From positions 1 through 64,000 of the forward strand of contig ONJC01000006.1 in the NCBI GenBank assembly GCA_900318035.1: a stretch of 64,000 bases of DNA, written 5' to 3'. A model generated the notes under the pieces. The model did no database searches, was not told the origin of the DNA, and saw nothing but the letters and a program-made list of their open reading frames with translations. Numbering within the stretch: position 1 is the stretch's first letter; every line of letters starts with the position of its first letter. The translations under genes and the position numbers were made by a program. Shown piece after piece: positions 9,918 through 19,600 of this stretch. Source of the stretch: an uncultured Methanobrevibacter sp. (GTDB taxonomy: Archaea; Methanobacteriota; Methanobacteria; Methanobacteriales; Methanobacteriaceae).

Positions 9918-10202
9918 ATGTCAAAACTCAAAAAATTATCCCAAGATGATTTGTCTACTATTTCTGATGACTTCGGTGAGATTTTAGAACGTGAAGTTTC
10001 CAAAAACATTTCAACCAAGGAAGTTGAGGATTTGGATTTGGATATCATTATCAATTATGAAAATGACCAATTGGACGTTGATGTTGATGTAGGCGTCTTG
10101 TTCGATGCGCTTTCCGATATCAATCAGGACCAAATAATGAAAGCCATTGACGGAGCTTATTTGAAATTTGATTCATATATTGATGAGAATTATAGGGATT
10201 AA
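9918..10202 (+). CDS. DUF3194 domain protein
   Basis: A 94-residue acidic protein (LSQDDLSTISDDFGEILE... YLKFDSYIDENYRD) that I recognise as the DUF3194 family, conserved downstream of prefoldin beta in methanogens. Function unknown; context suggests a link with chaperones or ribosome assembly. No clear ribosome-binding site is present 33 nt after pfdB. Confidence 0.75.
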   Translation: MSKLKKLSQDDLSTISDDFGEILEREVSKNISTKEVEDLDLDIIINYENDQLDVDVDVGVLFDALSDINQDQIMKAIDGAYLKFDSYIDENYRD

Positions 10203-10257
10203 TTATTTTTTTTAAATTTGTAGTAATACTTTTTTTATAATTTTTATCAAATATAGT

Positions 10258-10281
10258 AATACTTTTTTATAAAAAAGTATT
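10258..10281. terminator. 24-bp perfect palindrome, probable terminator of the pfdB/DUF3194 unit
   Basis: AATACTTTTTT with its exact complement, centred between T-rich and A-rich blocks. A near copy of its left half (AGTAATACTTTTTTT) lies about 32 bp upstream at 10222-10236. Located 56 nt after the DUF3194 stop. Confidence 0.5.
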
Positions 10282-10648
10282 TATACTACTAGTTGAAAAT
10301 ATTTAATTGTGCAATGATGATTATGATTCAGCCATATTGATTGCATTATTAATTAGTTTGAAGTAACACAATAGCTTAGCAATTATATAAAATGATTATG
10401 ACTATCTTTCAATTTCCCTCTAATTGTTGCTTCAAACTGAATTAATTCAATTTAACTTTATCAACCTAATTTTATTAAATTTCGCTAAATTTAATCGCTT
10501 AAAAAATGGGTGTTTTATGGTTTTTAGGTTTTATATATTTTTTGTTTAATTATATATCTTATTATTTATATTTTTGATTTAATTTTTTCATAATAATTAA
10601 ATATTATTTATTCAAGTATACTTTAATTTTTCTAAAATAGAGTAACAT
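10282..10648. repeat. Intergenic region with a long imperfect inverted repeat (10348-10367 / 10426-10446)
   Basis: Arms ATTAATTAGTTTGAAGTAAC and GTTGCTTCAAACTGAATTAAT pair over 20 positions with one mismatch and one bulged base, enclosing 58 nt. An inner CAATTA/TAATTG pair can extend the structure. No open frame in it. It could be a small non-autonomous mobile remnant or a structured RNA; the rest of the stretch is plain AT-rich sequence. Confidence 0.5.
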
Positions 10649-10675
10649 TTATATACTATGTGACTAAAAACTATA

Positions 10676-10786
10676 AGTAGAGGTTCATAACTTCTCTGTT
10701 ATTAATCTTAAATTGATCATTATTTTTATATTCTTGAAGGGGGCTAAAAAACACATTGGCTTCCTTCACCTCCTTGAATTTTTTTT
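10676..10786 (+). ncRNA. Putative small RNA or leader, about 110 nt
   Basis: A good TATA box (ATTTATATAC, about 10648-10657) would start transcription near 10676. A run of eight T at 10779-10786 would end it. The segment contains two weak hairpins (AGAGG...CTTCTCT near 10679-10697; TGAAGG...CCTTCA near 10735-10767) and no open frame. The next gene has its own TATA box beyond the T-run. Inference from layout only. Confidence 0.3.
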
Positions 10787-10822
10787 AATATCTTTTTATA
10801 CTTGGATATTCTAACTATTATT

Positions 10823-11512
10823 ATGATTAAAAAAATTCCAGTTATTGATTTGAAACAGCACCAGGCCGTAAGCGGCAAATCAGGTATGAGGGACACATAC
10901 ACACCACTAAAAACTGTTTTTGCACCATCTTCCAGTCCCGTTGAAATAGCACAGGGTCTGAAATTAAACGGAGCAGATGAAATGTACATCGCCGATTTGG
11001 ATTTGATAGAGTCTCAGGGCCACAACATCGACGACATAAAAATGGTGAATACCATTCTACCTGTGATGTTTGACGGTGGTGTCAAAAACCTTGAGGGATT
11101 TGAATTTTTCCTGGATTATGCATTCAAGATTATTGTTCCCACTGAAACCATTGAAAGCATTGATGAAATGTGTAAAATATTTGAAAAATATCCCAAAGAA
11201 AGAATTGTTGTTAGTGTTGATGTTAAAAACAATGAACTTCTTTCAAAAAACTTTGATTTGAGTTTAGCCGAATTCAAAGAGATTTTAATGGAGCTTGACC
11301 CTAATGAAATAATTCTTTTGGACATTACTGGTGTCGGCACTGAAAAGGGATATAACAGAAATCTTTTGGAAGAATTTGCGGATTTAAAAGATAAACTGAT
11401 AATAGCTGGTGGTCTGAATAAAAATTCTTTAAGTGAATTGGATTCACTCGGAATAAAAAAAGTATTGATAGGCACAAGCCTACATTCGGGGGAAGTTAAA
11501 CTTCTAGATTAA
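10823..11512 (+). CDS. HisA-like TIM-barrel protein (COG1411)
   Basis: 229 residues related to ProFAR isomerase HisA (opening MIKKIPVIDLKQHQAVSGKSG; internal MFDGGVKNLEGFE; C-terminal LIIAGGLNKNSLSEL and VLIGTSLHSG phosphate-binding loops). It belongs to the archaeal HisA-related group of unknown function and not to HisA itself. I place the start at 10823 because a TATA box (TTTTTATAC, 10793-10801) lies about 25 nt upstream, indicating a leaderless message; an alternative start is 7 codons earlier. A role in methanogen cofactor synthesis is possible but unproven. Confidence 0.8.
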   Translation: MIKKIPVIDLKQHQAVSGKSGMRDTYTPLKTVFAPSSSPVEIAQGLKLNGADEMYIADLDLIESQGHNIDDIKMVNTILPVMFDGGVKNLEGFEFFLDYAFKIIVPTETIESIDEMCKIFEKYPKERIVVSVDVKNNELLSKNFDLSLAEFKEILMELDPNEIILLDITGVGTEKGYNRNLLEEFADLKDKLIIAGGLNKNSLSELDSLGIKKVLIGTSLHSGEVKLLD

Positions 11513-11683
11513 AACTCTTAAGATTATATAAGGGAAAATGCATGCTATAACAAACAATACAATTCCTAAACCTAATTTAGGTTTATTATTGTCTAATGAA
11601 CCAGAAATAATTAATATTATTCCAAAAAATCCACAGATTACAGGAAGAATATGAGAAAATAATGTTGTTCCAACTATCGCCAT
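11504..11683 (-). CDS. Small membrane protein, 59 residues
   Basis: Minus-strand frame MAIVGTTLFSHILPVICGFF... ending ...YIILRVLI. Two hydrophobic helices (about residues 4-28 and 38-58) are separated by a short polar loop SGSLDNNKPKLG. AGTGAT lies 5 nt before the ATG, the usual ribosome-binding motif here. The last codons overlap the end of the convergent HisA-like gene by 9 nt. Unrecognised family; it accounts for most of an otherwise empty 290-nt gap. Confidence 0.65.
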   Translation of the reverse strand: MAIVGTTLFSHILPVICGFFGIILIISGSLDNNKPKLGLGIVLFVIACIFPYIILRVLI

Positions 11684-11803
11684 TTTTTATCACTACTATA
11701 ATTTACTTTTTTTAATTATATAAATATAACTTAAATCTACTTTAGAATTCATCGTTCACAGATTAGATAACTTTTTTATAATTGGGATTTTATAGATATA
11801 TTA

Positions 11804-12652
11804 ATGAGCGTTGATATGCATCATCATCACAAAAAGGCAGGAAAAAATTTGGCATTTGTATTCTTCATGAATTTGGCATTCAATATAATTGTCATAATCG
11901 GGGGTTTGGCCACTAACAGTATGGCAATTCTTGCGGATTGTATTCATGACATGTCAGATACTATTTCAATAGCTTTTGCCTGGTTTTTAGAACGTGTCTC
12001 TCAAAAGGACTCAACCGATAAATATTCATATGGTTATCAAAGGTTTTCAATTTTGGGAGCGGTCATAATATCTGTTTTTGTAATCCTGATGGCTTTCATA
12101 ATTCTTTCAGAGGCCATTCCAAGATTATTTTCACCAGAGGGTGTTGATGCGGAAGGAATGCTTTTGGTTGCTATTGTAGGCATAATATTTAAGTCAATTT
12201 CAGTTTATCGCCTTCATGAGGGTGAAACATTCAATGAAAAGGCAATATTGATACATCAGCTGGGAGATATTTTTGAATGGGTGGCAATTCTGATATTGAG
12301 TGTTGTTCTGATGTTTTGGAAGGGTGCGCCATATCTTGATCCTTTTGTTTCAATTGGCATTGCATTGTGGCTGATTTTCAACCTAGCAAGAAACTTATAC
12401 AAATCATTAGAGGTTCTTCTTCAAAAGACACCGAATAATTTCGATGTGGATGAGCTCAAATCTTCAATCAATTCCATCGAAGGCGTTAAATCTATTGATG
12501 GTTTTCATCTATGGTCACTTGACGGAATAGATTCTGTCTTAACGCTGAAACTGTCCATTGATAATTTTGAAAATAAGGACGAAATTAAAAAAGAGATTTA
12601 TAATATGTCCTCCAAATATCATATTGTTGACATTACTGTTGAATTTAACTGA
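11804..12652 (+). CDS. Cation diffusion facilitator family transporter
   Basis: Inner-membrane divalent-metal/proton antiporter of 282 residues with about six membrane helices. Metal-site motifs are visible: DCIHDMSD in helix 2 and HQLGD in helix 5. The N-terminal MHHHHKK is a likely metal-collecting tail, and the cytosolic C-terminal domain (about 205-282) has the usual CDF fold. Zinc or another transition metal is the likely substrate. No ribosome-binding site; a TATA-like TTTTTTATAATTG about 30 nt upstream suggests a leaderless transcript. Confidence 0.9.
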   Translation: MSVDMHHHHKKAGKNLAFVFFMNLAFNIIVIIGGLATNSMAILADCIHDMSDTISIAFAWFLERVSQKDSTDKYSYGYQRFSILGAVIISVFVILMAFIILSEAIPRLFSPEGVDAEGMLLVAIVGIIFKSISVYRLHEGETFNEKAILIHQLGDIFEWVAILILSVVLMFWKGAPYLDPFVSIGIALWLIFNLARNLYKSLEVLLQKTPNNFDVDELKSSINSIEGVKSIDGFHLWSLDGIDSVLTLKLSIDNFENKDEIKKEIYNMSSKYHIVDITVEFN

Positions 12653-12667
12653 AATTAGGGTATTTTT

Positions 12668-13489
12668 ATGACATTGGTTGTTATTGGTCCTGTAACAAAT
12701 GATTTGGTTGTTATCGGTGATGAAAAGTCTAGCAATGTAGGTGGGGCAACCTACTTTCAAAGTTTTGTTTTTGAGGAATTTTACACAGACTATCTGGCTG
12801 TAGTCAATTGCAGTGATGAAAAATTGGCTTTCGAATTTCCAAATCCCGATAAGGTCAGGGTGGTCTTAAAGCAGGACACTCATTTTTTTGAAAATAACTA
12901 TCCCGACAAAAACAATAGGGATGTCAGGCATCAGCTGAGTAATTTTTGCCGAATTCCGATTTATCCTGAAGACCTTGAGGAAATCTTACCTGAGAATATC
13001 GACGGGTTTGTTTTGAATCCCCTGAACCGCTATGACTTTCCGGCTGAAACTGTCGAATATCTCAAAACTTTCAATGTCCCAATGTTTTTATCGATACAGG
13101 GTTTTTTGAGAGTCTGTGATGTTAAAGTAAATGAAAATTACACTATAAAATTAGATAACTTTGATGAATTATGTACTATTTTAGAGGGTGTTTCTTCAAT
13201 ATTTTTGGATGAGGCAGAAGCAAGCATCATTGGCTTTGACCTTGATGTAGATGAGATGGTCATAACTAACGGAAGTAAGGGGTCTAGAATAGTAGGTGAT
13301 GGCGATATAAAAATAGATGCTGTCGAGTGTGTTAATGTTGTGGATACCACCGGCTGCGGTGACACATATATGGCGGCCTATATTTCAAGTAAATTACTCT
13401 TCAAATCATCTGAAAAAGCAGGTAAATTCGCTTCATCAATTGCCAGTCAAAAAATCGAAAGACATGGTCCCTATTGTAAAAATGAATAA
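12668..13489 (+). CDS. PfkB-family sugar/nucleoside kinase
   Basis: 273 residues. N-terminal VVIGPVTNDLVVIG and GGATYFQS, and the C-terminal PfkB signature DTTGCGDTYMAAY with the catalytic Asp, are clear. Archaeal family members phosphorylate ribose, nucleosides, inositol or sugars; the substrate cannot be told from sequence. It starts 15 nt after the CDF gene with a weak AGGGT site, so the two are probably co-transcribed. Confidence 0.85.
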   Translation: MTLVVIGPVTNDLVVIGDEKSSNVGGATYFQSFVFEEFYTDYLAVVNCSDEKLAFEFPNPDKVRVVLKQDTHFFENNYPDKNNRDVRHQLSNFCRIPIYPEDLEEILPENIDGFVLNPLNRYDFPAETVEYLKTFNVPMFLSIQGFLRVCDVKVNENYTIKLDNFDELCTILEGVSSIFLDEAEASIIGFDLDVDEMVITNGSKGSRIVGDGDIKIDAVECVNVVDTTGCGDTYMAAYISSKLLFKSSEKAGKFASSIASQKIERHGPYCKNE

Positions 13490-13648
13490 GTATTAAATTA
13501 AAGTATTTGTAAAGTCTTTTTTTAATTATCTAATTTTAATTTTCAATTGTTTTTAAGTAAATTTATTTAGTTTAGTAAACTTTATAAGTTACTTGAATTA
13601 AAATAATATATGTCTTTCTGAATTTTTTTTACACTAAAAAGGGTCATC

Positions 13649-16600
13649 ATGTTAAACAAATCAAGCAATATAATCGAAAAGGAATTTAAGAATTTACGTA
13701 GGGAACTATTGGATTTAACTTTAAGAAATCAACTTCTTAACTTCAAATCAAGAGCCAAAACCATTACAATAGTAAATCAGTCCCCTGTAAATCTTTTCCA
13801 AACACTTGTTTTACAGAACAGCAAAATGTATTTTGTTGCCAATAAGAAAGACAAAAAGGAAGACAAGTCTTCAGTTTGGGATCACATTCCGTTCGACTTT
13901 TCAAAGTTTTCTGAAGGAGACAGGAAACTGGCAACCGATTTGACCCCAAAGGAACTTCAGAAACGATTATATTACATTAACAACCAGGCAAAGACAATGC
14001 TTCAGGAGCAGGGTTATAACATTTTATACCTGGCTGTCGGATTTTTGGAATGGAAGGACAAATCCAAACCGAGACAGAAGAACAACGCTCCTCTTGTTTT
14101 GATTCCTGTTGCAATGGAAAGGAAAAAGGTTGGAGAATCATTTAACCTTGAATGGACCGGAGAGGATATTCAGACTAATATTTCACTTAAGGCCAAATTG
14201 CTGGAAGCGGGCTTAGAGCTCCCCGACTTTGAATTTAAAAGGTATGGTGAAGTAATTGACCATTACATCGCAAGCGTTCGCCGTGCAGTATCACGCATGG
14301 ACGGATGGGAAGTAAACACCAATGTGGCTTTAGGTTTCTTTAGTTTTACAAAATTCGTAATGTATAATGATTTAAACCCAGAAGCATGGGCAGATAATGT
14401 TGATTTGACTAAAAATGAATTGATTCAGGCTATTTTCAATCCAGCTAAAAACGATCAGGAAGCATTCAGGGAGGAGGACATAGACTCCCAACTTGAATAC
14501 AGGTCAATGTATCAGGTATTGGATGCAGATTCATCACAGATTGCCGCAATTCAGGATGTGAAGGCCGGCAGAAATCTGGTAGTGGAAGGACCACCAGGTA
14601 CCGGTAAATCACAGACTATTGTAAATTTAATAGCTGAACTTTTAGCCGAAGGAAAATCAGTTCTATTCGTATCAGAAAAAATGGCGGCATTGGATGTTGT
14701 AAAGGACAGGTTAACCGGAGTGGGTCTGGGCAAGTTTGTCCTTGAGTTGCATTCACATAAAACCAGACGTAAGAAATTCCTGAAAGATTTGCAGAAGGCA
14801 ACCAATGTCAGGGCTCAGGAGCCATTAAACATTGACCAGACAATCCGTAAACTGGAGACTTTGCGTCGCCAACTTGATGATTATTCTCAAATTATTCACA
14901 AACCTGTATTTGCTGTCAACTTGTCAGCATTCCAGTTATATGGTATGAAAGAGTCTGCTGATGACCATTTTGCACGCAAAGACACATTAATGCCTTTGGT
15001 CAGGTTTGAAAACCCAGAAGACGTTACTTTAAAAGATTTGGATGATATGAAAATCGCCCTGGAAAATCTTGCAGAACTCTATCAGACAATATCCAAGGAA
15101 AATCCGTGGAGCAAATGCGCTCCGAAAAGTCTGCTTCCCGGAGATTTGAGGGAAATTGAAATGCTTATCAACGATTCCCTTCACAGTCTGGACAATTTCC
15201 TTGTCGAACGTGGAAGGGTCTATGACATTTATGGAATTAAAAAACCCGATACTTTAAACGAATTCCAGAATTCACTTTCAGCCTTTGAAATAATCAAATC
15301 ACAGAATGCCGAATTGATTGACGGCAGCATTATCAAATCAGGGGCATGGAACAATAACAATGATGATGCGTTTTTATTAATCAGGGAGCTTGAAAGATAT
15401 CAGAAATATGCTCCTGCTCTGGATAAGTTTAATCAGAGCATCTATCAGGCAGACATTGACAGACTGATAGCACAGCTGTATCACATTTCAAACAAAAGGT
15501 TCCGCTTGTTTAATAATAATCAGCACATTGAGCTTGTTGAGATGTATTATGCTGTTCCTGTGTCCGGAAGTGCAGAGGATATTATTCGGGAGTTAAAGCA
15601 GGCAAAAGCAATCATAAAAATCAGAAGAAACCTTGAGGCCAATGATGCTTTAGGCCGAAAGTATTATGGAGGATACTGGCATCTGAATGCAGATCCAAAT
15701 GACTTGAAAGCCATTGCCCGTTGGATGCATGAGTTCACAGCACTGGTTCGTGACGGAACATTTTCCGAAAACACAATTGAGCTTATGAGCAGGGATTTAT
15801 ACGACATTAAACCTGAAAGGGACCTTGCGGAATATATTGATGCTGGTGAAGAGTTCGTAAGAGTACTGTCAAAATTAAAAGATAAGTTAAATCCAAGAAG
15901 CAAATTAATCTTCAAAAGAGAAACAGGTGATGTGCCGTTTGAAGCATGGAAAGAACAGTTGTATAATTGGAGAGGACAGCTATCAAGCCTTCATTTATGG
16001 TCACAATATCTGAATACCAAAAATGCCCTGAAAACTTCCAATGCAAAAATGTTTGTGGATTCAATAGAAAAAAGAAACATTAAAAAAGATGACATTGAAG
16101 CATTGGTTGAAGGAAACTTCGCAGACTCACTTTTAAACATATTATTTATAGAAAATCAGGAATTGGCCACATTCGTCGGAGAACTGCATGAAAATAGAAT
16201 TCGTGAGTTCAAGGACCTGGACAGGAAGATTCTAAATCTTAACAGAAAAAGAATTTTCCATAAGTTAAACAGCAACATTCCTAAAATCTTCGGCGGAACT
16301 GAAAATCCACAGGCCAAAATCCTTGCAGGAGAATTTACAAGAAAAAGCGGACACATGCCGGTTAGAAAACTTTTGGAAAAGGCCGGCGGAATGATAAAGC
16401 AAATCAAACCTTGTTTTATGATGTCTCCGTTATCCATTGCACAATACCTTGATCCGACAAATGAAGAACTTCAGTTTGATGTTGTTATTTTTGACGAGGC
16501 AAGTCAGGTAAAACCTGAAGATGCATTAGGTGCATTCATGAGGGGTAAGACTGCAGTCGTAATGGGAGATACACAGCAGCTGCCTCCAACTTCATTTTTC

Positions 16601-19600
16601 GACCAGATGTCAGACGCAGACAGTGACGAAGAGGAGGCCACATCACTGGATATGGAAAGTATCCTTCACTTGTGTAAATTGTCCTTCCCTGTAAAAATGC
16701 TGAAATGGCACTACAGATCCCGCCATGAATCACTGATTACAGTATCAAACAGGGAATTTTATGATGACGATTTACTGGTTTATCCTTCCCCATCACACAA
16801 CGATCCTGAACTGGGATTGAAATTCCATTACAACCCGAATACCCAATATCTCAGGGGAGCATCATCCGCAAACCCTCTTGAAGCGGAGGATGTTGTTGAG
16901 GAAATCTTCAACCACTTTGAAAAATATGGAGACACTAAAAGTTTGGGTGTCGGAACATTTTCAGTTGCACAAAAGAACGCAATTCTGGAAGCTCTTGAAG
17001 TAAAACGTAAAGAAAGACCTGAATTTGAACCGCTGTTCTCAGACAATAAGGAAGAACGTTTCTTTGTCAAAAACCTTGAAACAATCCAGGGGGATGAAAG
17101 GGATGTCATTCTAATCAGTGTGGGTTATGGATATGACCAGGATGGCAAGATGTCTCTGAACTTTGGTCCTCTGAATCAGGACGGTGGGGAAAGACGTTTG
17201 AATGTATTGATTACACGTGCAAGGGAGAAATGTGTGGTATTTTCAAACTTTAAAGCTTATGACATGAAATTAACTGCAAACCCTCCTTATGGTGTAAAAT
17301 CCTTGAAGGAATTTTTGGAATATGCAGAAAACTTAACCCTTGGAACTAACAGTCCTGATGCACACACAAAAGAACCGTTTGAAGATGCGATAGCAAGTTT
17401 CCTGGAAGAAAACGGTTATACAGTAGACAGACAGATTGGATGTGCAGGATTCAGGGTTGATTTAGCAATCGTGGATGATGAAAATCCGGGCAAATACATT
17501 TTGGGAATCACAACCGACGGAAAAATGTATTCCTCAAGTAAAGTGGCCCGTGATAGGGACAGGCTTCGTGAACAGGTACTGACAGGGTTAGGCTGGAAAC
17601 TGTATCATTTATGGTCAACTGACTGGTATAGAAACAGGGATTTGGGACGTAAAAAACTCTTGGAAAATGTTGAAAAATCCATTAAAAAATCCCGTGAAGA
17701 GGAAAGGCGAAGATCTGAAGAAGAGAAAAAGTTAGCTGAAAAAAGAAGATTGGAAGCTGAGAAGAAAGCAGAGGAACTACGTTTGGCACGTCAAAAAGAG
17801 GAAGAGGAGCGCGCCAAAAAAGAAGCTGAAGAAAATGAAATAAATCAGGAGGATATAGGTCCAAATGATTTTGTAGAAGTTGAAAAAGTTGACGACGGAG
17901 ATATTTTGGAAAAACCGATAGACGTATCCGAAATCAATCCTGAGGAATTCTTTGCAGATGATGATATAAAGACAGCTTCCGATAAAAATACTCAAGATAA
18001 ATCCATTAATGAAGATAATGATTCTCAAAAAGAAACTCCTTCTGAATTTGTTGCTGTAGAAACTCCTGATGAAGATATAAAAATTGAGGAAACTCCTTCT
18101 GAATTTGTTGCTGTAGAAACTCCTGATGAAGATATAAAAATTGAGGAAACTCCTTCTGAATTTGTTGTTGATGAAACTGATGATGAAGATATAAAAATTG
18201 AGGATACTCCTTCTGAATTTGTTGTTGATGAAACTCCTGATGAAGAGGGTTCATTGGATGATGGTTCCGATGTTGTTGTTGAGGAAGTTTCTGATGAGGG
18301 TCCTGTTGGAGAATCTGTTGTTGAGGAAGTTTCTGAGGATAATGAAGTTTGGGAATCAAAAGAAGAACCGGTTAATCAAAATGATGATGCTGAAGTGTGG
18401 GAATCTGATGATGGCGTGGCCCCCGAAGATAATGCTGAAGTTTGGGAGGATGACGCCGATTATGCTGACACTGGTGACGAGTCAGAATCAAAATCAATTG
18501 CTCAAAAAGTCAATCAAAAGGTTAAATCATTCTTTAGACATGATGAATCAGATGATGAAAGCTCATCTAAAAGTTCATTTTTCTCAGCACTTAAATTTGA
18601 AAATGGTTTGGGTGAAAATACGGACATGAATGGGGAACTTGAAGACGATATAAAAGACTCTGTTAAAGATGATAAAATTGATCTGGGGTCTGATGACGAT
18701 TATATTTATGTTGATCACTCCAATGATGAGGTATCTGAAGATATTGAAGAACCTACAAAGCCTGACATTAACGATTATGTTTCCAAAGAAGAAAGAGAGT
18801 ATTATGTTGATGAAGAGCCTATTGATGATGAAATAACACCAGATGAATCCGTCAGTGAAAAAAACATTAAAAAACCTATTTTCAGTGATAGAATTAATAT
18901 TAAATCAGACAATGATTTCAAGGATGATTTTGATTCCGTTAATGTTAATGATGATGTTAATGTTGATTTTGATTCCGTTAATGTTGATGATGATGTTAAT
19001 GTTGATTTTGATTCCGTTAATGTTGATGATAATGTTGATGATGATGTTAATGTTGATTTAGGTTCTGTTAATGTTGATGATAATGTTGATGATGATGTTA
19101 ATGTTGATTTAGGTTCTGTTAATGTTAATGATGATGTTAATGTTGATTTAGGTTCTGTTAATGTTAATGATGATGTTAATGTTGATTTGGGTTCTGTTAA
19201 TGTTGATGATGATGTTAATGTTGATGAAAAAATCAATGATGATGATAAGGTCGATTTAGGTTCAGATGATGATTATATTTATGTTGACCACTCAGATGAT
19301 GAAGTAGCTGAAGAAAGCGAAATGTCTGATGACAATAATGAGTATGAAGATAAACCTCAAAATGAAATTAATGCTCAAAACAAATCAAGGAAATCTAGAT
19401 TCGTAAAATCCATAATATCTGAAGTTGTCAATGCTGAATCCAGACTCCAGCCGGAAGAAATAGAAACTGTCCGTGGAGAAATTGTAGAAGAGGATGAAAC
19501 TCCATTGTATAAACCTGCTCCTAAAGATGAATATGTTGTAGAAGCGGAAATAGTAAATGGTGGAAGCAGCTCTTCTGAAGATACCTTTGAAAAACCAATT

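Noticed and set aside
18032-19230. CRISPR-like array
   Set aside because: Repeats are directly adjacent with no spacers and lie inside a protein-coding frame.
18198-19236. Long open frames in other frames and on the opposite strand across the acidic repeats
   Set aside because: Low-complexity GAT/GTT repeats leave all frames open; the translations are repetitive Leu/Met or Ser/Thr runs, while the main frame continues into a conserved winged-helix domain.
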